Origin: an uncultured Modestobacter sp.
Lineage (GTDB): Bacteria > Actinomycetota > Actinomycetes > Mycobacteriales > Geodermatophilaceae
Assembly: GCF_947486615.1 (NCBI RefSeq)
Contig: NZ_CANKUD010000011.1
Location: 62,001-126,000, forward strand
Direction of reading: 5' to 3'
DNA length: 64,000 nt
Shown: piece by piece, positions 26,299 to 37,262 of the stretch
Position numbering within the stretch: position 1 is the first letter of the stretch
Layout of the letters: the number at the start of each line of letters is the position of its first letter
Notes under the pieces: generated by a model
Told to the model about the DNA's origin: nothing
Seen by the model: only the letters and a program-made list of their open reading frames with translations
Database searches by the model: none
Program-made: the position numbers and the translations under genes

Positions 26299-26835
26299 GT
26301 GCTGGTGCCGCTGGTCGTGGTCCTGCTCCTGCTGGCCAACGTGCTGGGCCGGGACGACGACGCCGAGGGCGCAGACCAGGTCGCCGACATCGGCGGCGCA
26401 CCCTCCGCACCGCGCGGCGACCTGCCGCCGGTCGAGGTGGACACCCCGGAGGTCACCCCGGCCGCGGAGCTGGCCTGCCCGGTGCTGATGGCGCAGCTGC
26501 CCCTGGAGGTGGCCGGGGAGACCTCCCGGCTGGTCGACTCCGACAGCCTGTTCGCCTACGCCTGGGGCGACCCGCCGGCGGTGTTGGTCTGCGGGGTCGA
26601 CCCGCCGGCCGGCTTCGTCGTCGGCGGCCCGCAGGCGATCGAGGTGAACGGCGTTCAGTGGTTCATCGACACCACCGACCCCGACGTCTACGTCTGGACG
26701 ACGGTCGACCGCAACGTGCCGGTGCAGGTGACCGTGCCGTCGTCCGCCGACAGCGCCGTGCCGACAGTGCTCAGCTCCCTCATCGGCACCTCGATCCCCT
26801 ACGTGGCGCCCACGCCGGCGCCACCCACCGACTGA
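26299..26835 (+). CDS. DUF3515 family membrane-anchored protein
   Basis: This 178-residue protein has a hydrophobic N-terminus, a Glu/Pro linker and a secreted domain with two conserved Cys (CPVLMAQLPLEVAG and VLVCGVDPP) and the WFIDTTDPDVYVWTTVDR stretch. It matches the actinobacterial DUF3515 family, as in the Mycobacterium gene beside ddl. The GTG at 26299 falls inside the transmembrane stretch. A CTG at 26218, 5 bp after the upstream stop, would give a normal cytoplasmic N-terminus beginning STAPPD. No ATG, GTG or TTG exists in that gap, so the true start may be non-canonical. The function is unknown. Confidence 0.82.
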   Translation: MLVPLVVVLLLLANVLGRDDDAEGADQVADIGGAPSAPRGDLPPVEVDTPEVTPAAELACPVLMAQLPLEVAGETSRLVDSDSLFAYAWGDPPAVLVCGVDPPAGFVVGGPQAIEVNGVQWFIDTTDPDVYVWTTVDRNVPVQVTVPSSADSAVPTVLSSLIGTSIPYVAPTPAPPTD

Positions 26836-26837
26836 GG

Positions 26838-26931
26838 AAGGACCCCCGCGCCCCCCACCACTCGCGAGCTCCCGGCGGGGCCCTGCACGGAGGCCAGGGG
26901 CACGGAGGCCAGGGGCACGGGGCCCTCTCTC
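26838..26931. repeat. Hairpin element C (terminator-like family, copy 3)
   Basis: This region between two convergent genes has GACCCCCGC..GCGGGG-type pairing and two perfect tandem copies of a 15-bp unit (26889-26903 and 26904-26918). It resembles elements A and B in starting AGGACCCC and ending near the stop of a leftward gene at 26930. Likely role: shared terminator. Confidence 0.45.
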
Positions 26932-27586
26932 AGGTGCTCGGCAGCCGGTCCAGCTGGGCGGCGACGACGGCGGCCACCTCGGCCCGTGCGTCGGCCTCGG
27001 TGGCTGCCACTGCGGCGACGGAGACGGTGAACGGGCCGGAGGTGCACCAGGCGAACACCGCCGGGCCGGTCAGTCCACGCTCGACGGACGGCTCCTCGCG
27101 GACCATCTCGACGCAACCGGAGGGCAGGCCCTCGGGCACGCGGTCCAGCTCACCGCCGTAGTACTCCGCGTCGTTGCGGGCCAGGTCCTCGGCGTAGGAC
27201 CCCGCCCCCCCGGCGTCGGCGAACTGGTCCAGGAAGACGCTGGTCAGCGCGTCCCCGGTGCGCCAGAACCGCTCCCAGCCACGGGTGTAGCCGTAGTCGG
27301 TGAGCACCTCCTGCTGGCGCTCGGCGTCCGTGCCGTACCGGGCGACGTCATCGACGGTCTTCTCCCCGGCCGGCGGGTCGAGCTCGTCGTCGGGCACCCG
27401 CGGCAGCCCGGAGGGAACCTGGTCGACCAGCAGCTCCTCGAGCCCGGCGGCGCTGGTGGGCACGGGATCGGCTGCCGCCGTCGACACCACCGGCTCGGGC
27501 TCCGGCGAGCTGCACCCGGTGCAGGCCGGCGCGAGCAGGACCAGCAGCGCCGCCGCTCCCCCCGGCAGCCGGCCGCGGCGGGTCAC
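26930..27586 (-). CDS. Putative lipoprotein of unknown function
   Basis: This 218-residue protein has an N-terminal signal ending in a lipobox-like LLAPACTGC, followed by an Asp/Pro-rich mature region. Conserved-looking blocks are GYTRGWERFWRTGD, SVFLDQFADAGGAGSYAEDLARN and SGCVEMV. I do not recognise a named family. It is co-translated with ddl (GTGA overlap). Several cysteines late in the sequence may form disulfides. The role is unknown; it is probably on the outer face of the membrane. Confidence 0.8.
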   Translation of the reverse strand: MTRRGRLPGGAAALLVLLAPACTGCSSPEPEPVVSTAAADPVPTSAAGLEELLVDQVPSGLPRVPDDELDPPAGEKTVDDVARYGTDAERQQEVLTDYGYTRGWERFWRTGDALTSVFLDQFADAGGAGSYAEDLARNDAEYYGGELDRVPEGLPSGCVEMVREEPSVERGLTGPAVFAWCTSGPFTVSVAAVAATEADARAEVAAVVAAQLDRLPST

Positions 27587-28773
27587 CCGCCGTCCGGCCC
27601 CGCCTGGCCCTGGCCCTGGCCCTGGCCCTGGCCCTGGCCCTGGCCCTGGCCCTGGCCGGCAGCGTGCAGCGCACTGGCGACCAGCCGGTCGACCAGCTCC
27701 GGGTAGCTGACCCCGGCCGCCGCCCACATCCGGGGGAACATCGAGATGGGTGTGAAGCCGGGCATGGTGTTGACCTCGTTGACCACCCAGCGGTCGGCGC
27801 CGGTCTCCGGGTCGGTGGTGAGGAAGAAGTCGACCCGGGCCAGGCCCTGGCAGTCCAGCGCGAAGTAGGCCCGGCGGGACATCTCCTGCACCGCCGCCGT
27901 CTGCTCGGGAGTGAGCTGCGCGGGGACGTCGAACTCGACGGCGTCCTCGAGGTACTTGGCGTCGAAGTCGTACCAGTCGGTGCCCGGCCGCAGCCGGATC
28001 TCCGCCGGCAGGCTGGTGTCCGGGCGGCCGTCGTCGGTGCGGGCGAGGACGCCGCACTCGATCTCCCGGCCGGGCACGCAGGCCTCCACGAGCACCTTCG
28101 GGTCGACCGCGACGGCGGTGGCGACGGCCTCGGGGAACTGTGCCCAGTCGGTGACCTTGGTGATGCCGATGCTGGACCCGGCGCGCGACGGCTTGACGAA
28201 CACGGGCAGGCCCAGCCGCTCCCGGGCCGCCTCGTCCAGCAGGTCGGGATCGGCGCAGACCGCGCCACCGGCGTCGCGGAGGACGACGTGGTCGCCCTGC
28301 GGGATGCCGGCGGCGGTGAGCAGCTTCTTGGTGAACTCCTTGTCCATCGACGCGGCGCTGGCGAACACCCCGGAGCCGACGTAGGGCAGCCCGGACATCT
28401 CCAGCAGGCCCTGGATCGTGCCGTCCTCGCCGTAGGCGCCGTGCAGCACGGGGAAGACGACGTCCACCTCGGTCAGCCGGCCCATCGCCTGCCCGGCGTC
28501 GAGCACCGCCAGCCCCCGGCCGGCCGGGTCGCCCACCAGGGAGACCGCGGTGCCGGTGGTGACCTCGGGCAGCCGGCCGCCCTCGATGGCCAGTGCGGCG
28601 CCGTCGTGCAGCACCCAGCCCCCGTCGCGGGTGATGCCGACCGGCACCACCTCGTAGCGGTCGGGGTCGAGGGCGGCGAGCACGCTCCCGGCCGAGACGC
28701 ACGAGATCGCGTGTTCCGCGCTCCGTCCGCCGAAGACGACAGCGACCCTGGTCCTGCGCGGCTTGCCGGTCAT
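27583..28773 (-). CDS. ddl: D-alanine--D-alanine ligase
   Basis: This 396-residue ATP-grasp enzyme makes the D-Ala-D-Ala peptidoglycan precursor. The motifs VVFGGRSAEHAISCVSAGS, HGAYGEDGTIQGLLEMSGLPYVGSGV, VKPSRAGSSIGI and VVNEVNTMPGFT are intact. The extreme C-terminus carries nine Gly-Gln dipeptides encoded by a perfect 6-bp repeat. These lie after the catalytic domain, so they probably do not affect activity. The C-terminal GTGA overlap couples it to a lipoprotein gene. The order gpsA, PLP enzyme, ddl resembles the mycobacterial region. Confidence 0.96.
   Translation of the reverse strand: MTGKPRRTRVAVVFGGRSAEHAISCVSAGSVLAALDPDRYEVVPVGITRDGGWVLHDGAALAIEGGRLPEVTTGTAVSLVGDPAGRGLAVLDAGQAMGRLTEVDVVFPVLHGAYGEDGTIQGLLEMSGLPYVGSGVFASAASMDKEFTKKLLTAAGIPQGDHVVLRDAGGAVCADPDLLDEAARERLGLPVFVKPSRAGSSIGITKVTDWAQFPEAVATAVAVDPKVLVEACVPGREIECGVLARTDDGRPDTSLPAEIRLRPGTDWYDFDAKYLEDAVEFDVPAQLTPEQTAAVQEMSRRAYFALDCQGLARVDFFLTTDPETGADRWVVNEVNTMPGFTPISMFPRMWAAAGVSYPELVDRLVASALHAAGQGQGQGQGQGQGQGQGQAGPDGG
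27604..27657 (+). repeat. Nine perfect tandem copies of a hexamer in ddl
   Basis: The hexamer CTGGCC is repeated nine times without mismatch in the plus sequence. On the coding strand it encodes nine Gly-Gln pairs at the C-terminus of D-Ala-D-Ala ligase. Being a multiple of three, length changes would not shift the frame. Confidence 0.97.
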
Positions 28774-28784
28774 CGCCGTGGACC

Positions 28785-29945
28785 CTAGCCGAGCGTCTCG
28801 AGCGCCGAGCCGAGGTCGGCCACCAGGTCGGCGGTGTCCTCGATGCCGCAGGAGAAGCGCACGAACCCGGCGGGGACGGCGTCCCCGCCCCACTGCGCCC
28901 GCCGGTCGACGGTGGTGTGCACGCCACCGAAGCTGGTCGCGGCCAGGAAGAACCGGGTGGAGCGGATCAGCTGCAGGACCGCGTCGGCGTCGGCGAGCTC
29001 GGCCGAGACCACCCCGTTGGGGCGCAGCATCTGCTTGCTCGCCAGCGCGTACGACGGGTCGCCGGCCCGCCACGGCCAGCGCACGTTGCGCACCGCCGGC
29101 GAGCTCGCCAGCAGCTCGGCGACCGCGGCGGCGTTGGCCGCCTGCCGGGCCAGCCGCAGGTCGAGGGTGGACATCGACCGGTGGGCCAGCCACGCCTCGA
29201 AGGGGCCGGGTGGGTTGCCGGTGGTCTTGCGCCAGGCGGCGATCCGGGTGTGCAGGTCGCGGCCGGCCTCGGTGCGGGCGGTGCTGACGTGCCCGAGCAG
29301 GACGTCGCTGTGCCCGGTGAGCGCCTTGGTGTCGGCGGCGACGACCACGTCGGCGCCCAGGGACAGCGGGCGCTGGCCGATGGGGGTGGCGGTGGTGTTG
29401 TCCACGACCAGCACCGCCCCGGCGGCCCGGGTGGCCTCGGCGACCGCGGCGATGTCGCAGACGTCCAACTGCGGGTTGCTCGGCGTCTCCAGCATCACCA
29501 GCCGGGCGCCGGCCAGGTCGCCGCGGGCGGCGACGGCCTCGATCTCCAGGGTGGGCACCAGCTCGACCTGGACGCCGAGGCGCTCTAGCTCGTCGCGGCC
29601 GAGCACCCGGCTGGCGTAGTAGCCGTCGGCCGGCAGCACCACCCGGTCCCCGGGCCGGACGACGGCCAGGACGGCGGAGCTGATCGCGGCCATGCCGGTG
29701 GCGAAGGAGAGGCAGTCGCCGCCGTCCAGGTCGCCGACCGCCCGCTCGAAGACCCGCAGGGTCGGGTTGTCCGGCCGGGCGTAGGCGTCGGCGCCGCCGG
29801 CGCCCGGGGGCTGGTCGCCCAGGTGGTACGGCGCGGCGAACACCGGGGAAGGCCGCAGCGGGGTGCCCGGGACGACCGGCTCGTCGCCGGCGTGGGCCAG
29901 GCGGGTGCCGTCACCCAGCGGGGCGGTCGGGTCAGCGGTGCTCAC
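28785..29945 (-). CDS. Cys/Met-metabolism PLP-dependent enzyme, cystathionine gamma-lyase type
   Basis: This 386-residue PLP enzyme of the trans-sulfuration family has ARPDNPTLRVFE, FATGMAAIS, LVMLETPSNP and the Schiff-base Lys in TKALTGHSDVLLG. The C-terminal RFSCGIED contacts substrate. The most likely reaction is cystathionine gamma-lyase or a close lyase/synthase; this cannot be settled by eye. The GTG at 29945 is preceded by a GAGGAGGA box. It sits between gpsA and ddl, leftward, with 47 bp to gpsA. Confidence 0.87.
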   Translation of the reverse strand: MSTADPTAPLGDGTRLAHAGDEPVVPGTPLRPSPVFAAPYHLGDQPPGAGGADAYARPDNPTLRVFERAVGDLDGGDCLSFATGMAAISSAVLAVVRPGDRVVLPADGYYASRVLGRDELERLGVQVELVPTLEIEAVAARGDLAGARLVMLETPSNPQLDVCDIAAVAEATRAAGAVLVVDNTTATPIGQRPLSLGADVVVAADTKALTGHSDVLLGHVSTARTEAGRDLHTRIAAWRKTTGNPPGPFEAWLAHRSMSTLDLRLARQAANAAAVAELLASSPAVRNVRWPWRAGDPSYALASKQMLRPNGVVSAELADADAVLQLIRSTRFFLAATSFGGVHTTVDRRAQWGGDAVPAGFVRFSCGIEDTADLVADLGSALETLG

Positions 29946-29991
29946 GGGGTCCTCCTCGGGCTCGGTACCGGCGGCCCGGGGCACGCGTGCG

Positions 29992-30987
29992 TCACTCGGG
30001 CTTGGCCTCGCGGGACATCATCTCCCGCACCATCTGGCCGGCCGACTCCCCCTCGTGGCAGACCCGGACGACGGCCTCGGTGATCGGCACGTCGACCCCG
30101 TGCGCGCGGGCCAGGTCGAGCACCGAGCGGCAGCTCTTGACCCCCTCGGCGGTCTGCCGGGTGATCTGCTCGACCTCGGCCACCGACATGCCCTGGCCGA
30201 GGTGCTCACCGAAGGTGCGGTTGCGGGACAGCGGGGACGAGCAGGTGGCCACCAGGTCGCCGAGCCCCGCCAGCCCGGCGAAGGTGGCGGCGTCGGCGCC
30301 CAGCGCCATGCCCAACCGGGCGGTCTCGGCCAGGCCGCGGGTGATCAGCGAGGCCCGGGTGTTGTCGCCGTAGCCCAGACCCGCCGCGACCCCGCAGGCC
30401 AGCGCGATGACGTTCTTGACCGCGCCGCCGAGCTCGCAGCCGACCAGGTCGGGGTTGGTGTACGGGCGGAAGTACCGGGTGTGGCAGGCCGCCTGCAGGG
30501 CCGCGGCCCGGGCGGTGTCGGCGCAGGCGATGACGGTGGCCGAGGGCTGCTCCTCGGCGATCTCCCGGGCCAGGTTCGGACCGGAGAGCGCGGCGACCCG
30601 GTCGGGACCGGCGCCGGTCACCTCGCAGATGACCTCGCTCATCCGCTTCGTCGTCCCCAGCTCCACGCCCTTCATCAGCGAGAGCAGCGAGGCGTCGGCG
30701 GGCAGCAGCGGAGCCCAGTCGGCCAGGTTGGCGCGCAGCGTCTGGCTGGGCACGGCCAGCACGACGACGTCCGCGCCGTCCAGTGCCTCGGCGGGGTCGC
30801 CGGTGGCGCGCACCGCGTCGGGCAGCCGCACGCCGGGCAGGTAGTCGGCGTTCTCCCGGCTCGCGGTGATCGCCGCGACCAGCTCCGGACGGCGGGCGTG
30901 CAGGGTGACCGCGCACCCGGCGTCGGCCAGCACCTTGGCGAAGGTCGTGCCCCAGGAACCGGCCCCGAGCACGGCGGCGCGGGTCAC
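29992..30987 (-). CDS. gpsA: Glycerol-3-phosphate dehydrogenase (NAD(P)+)
   Basis: This 331-residue enzyme makes glycerol-3-phosphate for phospholipids. The N-terminus has the Rossmann motif [17 protein letters not shown]. Central [18 protein letters not shown] and catalytic [26 protein letters not shown] segments are present, and [10 protein letters not shown] lies near the end. The GTG start overlaps the acyltransferase stop, so the two phospholipid genes form a pair. Confidence 0.97.
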   Translation of the reverse strand: MTRAAVLGAGSWGTTFAKVLADAGCAVTLHARRPELVAAITASRENADYLPGVRLPDAVRATGDPAEALDGADVVVLAVPSQTLRANLADWAPLLPADASLLSLMKGVELGTTKRMSEVICEVTGAGPDRVAALSGPNLAREIAEEQPSATVIACADTARAAALQAACHTRYFRPYTNPDLVGCELGGAVKNVIALACGVAAGLGYGDNTRASLITRGLAETARLGMALGADAATFAGLAGLGDLVATCSSPLSRNRTFGEHLGQGMSVAEVEQITRQTAEGVKSCRSVLDLARAHGVDVPITEAVVRVCHEGESAGQMVREMMSREAKPE

Positions 30988-31772
30988 GCGGCGTTCCCGG
31001 GGAGGTCGCCGGGCAGCGCCCGGCCGGCCGGGCGGGGGTGGAACTGCGCCGGCGGCCGTTCACCGCGCAGCTCGCCGAGCTGGTCGCGCACCCGGGTCAT
31101 CAACAGGTCGGTCACCTCACGGAGAAGTTCGCCGGACAGCGGCGCGCCGGCCCGCACCCGGGCGCGCTGCTCGGACAGGTCGATCGGCTCGCCGACCAGG
31201 TGGTCGACGGGGGCCCGCAGCCGCAGGTGCAGCCGCTTGGTGTGGTAGTCGTGCACCCGCTGCGGGCCCCACTGGGCGACCGGCAGCACCAGCGCGTCGG
31301 TGGTCAGGGCCAGCCGGGCGACCCCGGAGCGGGCCTGCATCGGCCACCAGTCCGGGTCGCGGGTCACCGAGCCCTCCGGGTAGATGACCACGACGTCCCC
31401 GGCGTCCAGCGCGGCCTTCGCGGCGTGCACCGAGGAGCTGGCCGCGCTCGACCCGCGGGAGACCGGGATCTGGCCCGCCGCGCGCAGGATCGTGCCGGCG
31501 AGACCGGCGAAGACGGTGTCCTTGGCCAGGAAGTGCGGCACCCGGCCGCTGTCCCAGACCAGCCGGGCGCAGGCCAGCGGGTCGAGCACCGAGACGTGGT
31601 TGGCGACCAGCAGCACGCCGCCGGTGGGCGGGATGCGGTCGGCGTGCCGGTAGCGCAGCCGGAAGACCAGCGAGGCCACCGGGTAGACCACGGCGACGCA
31701 CAGCCCGAGCGCGGGCGGCACCGGTCGCCGGGTGCGCCACCGGGGCGGGCGCGCCTGCTCGACCTGGGACAC
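30984..31772 (-). CDS. 1-acyl-sn-glycerol-3-phosphate acyltransferase family protein
   Basis: This 262-residue membrane-associated acyltransferase (PlsC family) has the catalytic NHVSVLD (HX4D) motif and [12 protein letters not shown], where the Glu/Gly of the second block is typical. An N-terminal hydrophobic segment precedes the domain. It probably acylates lysophosphatidic acid, in keeping with coupling to gpsA. The GTG at 31772 has a GGGAAGGGG box. It is transcribed leftward ahead of gpsA. Confidence 0.9.
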   Translation of the reverse strand: MSQVEQARPPRWRTRRPVPPALGLCVAVVYPVASLVFRLRYRHADRIPPTGGVLLVANHVSVLDPLACARLVWDSGRVPHFLAKDTVFAGLAGTILRAAGQIPVSRGSSAASSSVHAAKAALDAGDVVVIYPEGSVTRDPDWWPMQARSGVARLALTTDALVLPVAQWGPQRVHDYHTKRLHLRLRAPVDHLVGEPIDLSEQRARVRAGAPLSGELLREVTDLLMTRVRDQLGELRGERPPAQFHPRPAGRALPGDLPGNAA

Positions 31773-31978
31773 CGGACACCCCTTCCCTCTCCTCGGGCCG
31801 GCCGGCCTGGCGTGCTGGTGACCCGCCCGTGATCGTGCCCCCTGTGCCGTGCCGGCCGGCACGCACCCCCGGTCGCGGCCGGTGTCGACCTGCTCACCCG
31901 ACGGGTCGGCGCCCATCGTCGCAGCCGACCGGCCGGTGCCGGTGTGGACCGGTGCGCGCCGTCGCCCGGCCGGGGCCG

Positions 31979-33540
31979 TCAGGTCAGGGCGGGGCCGCGG
32001 TGGGTGAACCGGCCGGCGACGAGGGTGCCGAGCACCTCCGTGGCGCGCAGGCCGGCAGCGCCGTGCCGCGCCAGCACGTCCGCCGGCGGGTCGGCGACCA
32101 CGACCAGGTCGGCCGGGTCGCCGACCCGCACCGCCCGCCGTCCGCCGCTGGCCGCGGCCAGCGCGACGTCCAGGTCCAGGTGGTGCTCCGGGTGCCAGGC
32201 GGCGCGGCCGTCCAGTGACCGGTGCACGGCGCTGGCCACGCCGTCCCAGGGGTCCAGCGGGGCGACCGGCGCGTCGGAGCCGAGCACCACCTCGGCGCCG
32301 GCGGCGACCAGCGCACCGTAGGGGAAGGCCCGCCCGGTGGCGCCGGCCCAGTGCTGGTCGGCGGCGTCCCGGTCGTCCAGGGCGTGCCGCGGCTGGATGC
32401 TGGCCACCACGCCGAGCTCGGCGAAGCGGGGCAGGTCCTCGTCGCACACCTGCTGGGCGTGCTCGATCCGGCCGGTCACGCCCGCGGCGGCGAAGCCGTC
32501 GAGCGCGATCGCCGCGGCCCGGTCGCCGATCGCGTGCACCGCCAGGCCCAGACCGGCCGAGCCGGCCCGGCGCAGCAGCCGCTCCAGCTCTGCCGGCGGT
32601 GTGCGCAGCAGCCCGTGCGCGTCGGGCCCGGTGACGCCCGGGTAGGGGGTGTGGCAGAACGCCGTCCGGGTGCCCAGCGAACCGTCGACGAAGAGCTTCA
32701 GCGGGCCCATCCGCAGCCGCTCCGCGGCGACCGGGTCGACCACCCCGGGCAGCGGGTCCCCGGTGCGCAGCCCGGCGGCGAGGACCTCCTCCAGCCGGTC
32801 GGCCCAGACCGCGGCGTGCACCCGCAGCGCCGGCCCGCCGGGCTGCCGGGCGGCCCGGCGGGCCCAGCTGGTCACCAGGTCGCCGTACTCGAAGTCGACG
32901 ACCGCGGTGACCCCGCGGGCGGCGGCCGCAGTGGTGGCCGCCAGCACCCAGCCGTCGAGCACCTCCGGCGCGGGTGCGGCGGCCCGGGCCATCAGGTCCA
33001 TCGCCTCCTGCTCCAGCACCACCCCGGTGGGGTCGGCCAGCCCGAACCGGGTCACGGCGGCGGTACTGCACCAGGCGGTGTGCAGGTCGGCGCTGGACAC
33101 CACGACGGGCACGCCCGGCAGGACGTCGTCGAGCAGGGCCGCCGCGGGGGGCTGGGACCACAGCGCGTCCCGGAAGCCGTGCCCCACCACGACCGCACCC
33201 GGGTCGGCCGGGGTGGCCCGCACGGCGGCGGCGAGCAGCGCGGCCGCCTCGGCCGCCGACCGGGCCCCGGAGACGTCGATCCGGCGGCGGGCGGCGGCCC
33301 ACTGCTCCAGGTGCACGTGCGCGTCGACCAGCCCGGGCAGCAGCACCGCGCCGTCCAGGTCGACGACGGTGGTGCCGGCCTGCAGTTCCGGCAGGCCGGG
33401 GGCACCGGCGGACAGGTCGTCGGCGACCGCCCGCACCCGCCCGCCGTCGAGGAGGACGTCGCGCAGCGCCGCGCCCAGCCGGGCCCGGCGGAGCAGCAGC
33501 GGCCCGGTCACCGCAGCACCGGTGACGACGCCATCGCCCC

Positions 33541-33544
<4 letters not shown>
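31979..33544 (-). CDS. Amidohydrolase family protein (YtcJ/NfdA-like)
   Basis: This 521-residue metal-dependent hydrolase of the amidohydrolase superfamily shows DAHVHLEQW (HxH metal ligands, near residue 72), LFVDGSLGTRTAF, HAIGDRAA and, late, VVLGSDAPVAPLDPW. The YtcJ-like subfamily includes N-substituted formamide deformylase. No signal peptide is seen, so it acts in the cytoplasm. It is the last gene of the peptide ABC operon and overlaps the fused ATPase by 4 bp (GTGA). A role in trimming an imported amide or N-formyl compound is inferred. Confidence 0.88.
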
Positions 33545-35222
<1,678 letters not shown>

Positions 35223-35226
<4 letters not shown>

Positions 35227-35795
35227 CGGGCACCTCCCTCGTCCAGGCCGTGCTCGCGCTTGTAGGCCTGCCAGTCGTCGCGCATCTTGCGGTGGTAGCC
35301 GGCCAGCCACTCGTGGTAGGCGCGTCCGGTGTCCAGCCGCCGTCGTGGGCGGTCGGCGTCGTCCCCGAGCCGGGACAGTCCCCGCTCCAGGACGGCCCGC
35401 AACCGGTCGAGGTAGGTGTGCTCTCGGGCCAGCCAGCTGCCCCACACGTCGTCCTCCACCCGGAACCGGTGCACCCGCTCGCCGGGGACCACGTGCCGCT
35501 GGATGAAGCCGACCTCCTCCAGATGCCGCGTCGCCATCGAGACCGCCCCGGCGCTGGCGTTGAGCTCGCGGATGAGCTCGGCGGTGGTGGCGTCCGGGCC
35601 CGGGGTGATCATCAGGTGGGCGAGCACCCGGCCCTCCATCGGCGTGGTGCCCATGGACGCCCAGAGGGTGCCGAACTCCTCGACGAACGCCCGTCTCGCC
35701 GCCGCCGCCTCCTCCGCCCCCGAGCCCCCGGTCGGGTCCTCGGCCGGGACGTCGTCGATCGGGCGGGCGGGGTCCTCGAGGGTCACCCGGGTCAT
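35223..35795 (-). CDS. MarR/GbsR-type winged-helix regulator
   Basis: This 190-residue regulator has ARRAFVEEFGTLWASMGTTPMEGRVLAHLM, then ELIRELNASAGAVSMATRHLEEVGFIQRHVVPGERVHRFRVEDD: a winged helix like GbsR/MarR proteins that repress osmolyte or drug genes. The C-terminal third is Arg-rich and helical. It lies inside the peptide-transport operon with 4-bp overlaps on both sides, so it probably controls that operon. The effector is unknown. Confidence 0.88.
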
Positions 35796-37225
35796 CCTGC
35801 GGAGCCCGGCGCGACCTGTCGAGCACGGCCGGCCAGGAACGCCTCGGTCGGCCACATGGTCATCCCGCCGGCCCGGATGGACGTCGCGGTGCCGTCGGGC
35901 CCCCACTCGTACTCGACGGTCTCCCCCGCCGAGGCGAACCCGGCCACCGACTCGTACCGGAGGGTGCGGTCGTCCTCCACCGTCAGCTCCAGCCACTCCT
36001 CCGCCGGTGCGGGGGCGTTGGGGTGGAGCATCACCAGCCGGCCGCCCAGCAGCGCGACGTCCGCCGGGCCCCACAGGTCGGCCCACCGGCCGGTCCAGCG
36101 GGACAGCGACGCGGGGTCCGGGGTGTCCTCGTCCCGCTCCGGGGCGTCGAGGGCGAGGTCCAGCAGGGCGAGCAGGCCGCGGGCGAGGGAGTCGGCCGGC
36201 CCGTCGATGCTGTTGGTCAGCACGCTGACCACCACCTGCGCCTCGGGGTCGATCCAGGTCCGGGTGATGTGCCCGGGGTAGCCGCCGCTGTGCCCGACCA
36301 GCTTCCGGTCCCCGACGGTGTCCAGGTCCAACCCCAGGCCGTAGCGGCGGGCGGGCCGGCCGTGCGCACTGACCTCGGACTCGGGCCGGCGCATCAGCCG
36401 CTTGCTCTCGTCGGTCAGCAGCGTCGGGTCCCCGGTGAAGTGGGCCGCCCCGTAGCTCGTCAGGTCGCGGGCGGTGGAGTAGAAGCCGGTGGCCGCGGCC
36501 ATCGCCCGGGTGTCGACGTGGTCGACCCGCAGCCGGGTCGTCTCCCCGTCGAACAGCCCGGTGTGCCCGGCGGCGTACTCCGCCTCGCGGGCCGGGTCGA
36601 GCTCGGGACCGGTGTCGGCGAGCCCGAGCCGCTCGACGACCTCCTGCTGCACGAAGGTGTTGTACGGGCGCCCGGATGCCGCCTCGATCGCCAGCCCCAG
36701 CAGCGAGTAGCCGATGTTGGAGTACTTGAAGTGCTCGTTGCGGCCGAAGGTCAGCCCGCCGGGGGCGGCCACGATGTCCAGCAGCGCCGCCGCGTCCGGA
36801 AAGGGGTGCAGCAGCTGCCAGTAGTCGGTGTCCGCGCCGTCCCGGACGACCCCGGCCTGGTGGCCCAGCAGCTCCCGGACGGTCACCGCTGCGGCGGCCG
36901 GGGCACGGTCGGCCAGCTCTGGCACCCACCGGCCGATCGGGTCGTCCAGCCGCATCCGGCCGGCCTCGACCAGCTGCAGGACGGCGGTGGCGGTGAAGGT
37001 CTTTGAGTGCGAGGCGATCCGGAACAGGTGCCGGCCGGTCAGCGGCTCTCCGGTGGTCGCGTCGGCCTGCCCGAGCGCGGTGTCGAGCACGAGCCGGTCG
37101 CCGACCCGGATCGCGGCCTGCACACCGGGCACGCGCTGGCGCCGGCGCTGGTGCTCGAGCCAGGACTCCAGGTACGGCGCGGCGGCGGCGGCGACGTCGG
37201 CGACCTGCTCGGGGGTGCGGCTCAT
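35792..37225 (-). CDS. Beta-lactamase-fold serine hydrolase (S12 type)
   Basis: This 477-residue serine hydrolase has SxxK at residues 72-75 (FRIASHSKTF), a central YSN (KYSNIGYS) and GHSGGYPGH near residue 315, so the catalytic triad of the S12/penicillin-binding fold is intact. A C-terminal region (about 370-477) forms an extra beta domain. No signal peptide is visible, so it is probably cytoplasmic and acts on imported peptides or amides. Related enzymes are D-aminopeptidases and esterases. It overlaps the regulator (ATGA), and an AGAGGAG box precedes its ATG. Confidence 0.9.
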   Translation of the reverse strand: MSRTPEQVADVAAAAAPYLESWLEHQRRRQRVPGVQAAIRVGDRLVLDTALGQADATTGEPLTGRHLFRIASHSKTFTATAVLQLVEAGRMRLDDPIGRWVPELADRAPAAAAVTVRELLGHQAGVVRDGADTDYWQLLHPFPDAAALLDIVAAPGGLTFGRNEHFKYSNIGYSLLGLAIEAASGRPYNTFVQQEVVERLGLADTGPELDPAREAEYAAGHTGLFDGETTRLRVDHVDTRAMAAATGFYSTARDLTSYGAAHFTGDPTLLTDESKRLMRRPESEVSAHGRPARRYGLGLDLDTVGDRKLVGHSGGYPGHITRTWIDPEAQVVVSVLTNSIDGPADSLARGLLALLDLALDAPERDEDTPDPASLSRWTGRWADLWGPADVALLGGRLVMLHPNAPAPAEEWLELTVEDDRTLRYESVAGFASAGETVEYEWGPDGTATSIRAGGMTMWPTEAFLAGRARQVAPGSAG

Positions 37226-37262
37226 CGGTGCGGCTCCTCTGGGGTGTGCGGGCCGGCGGGGT

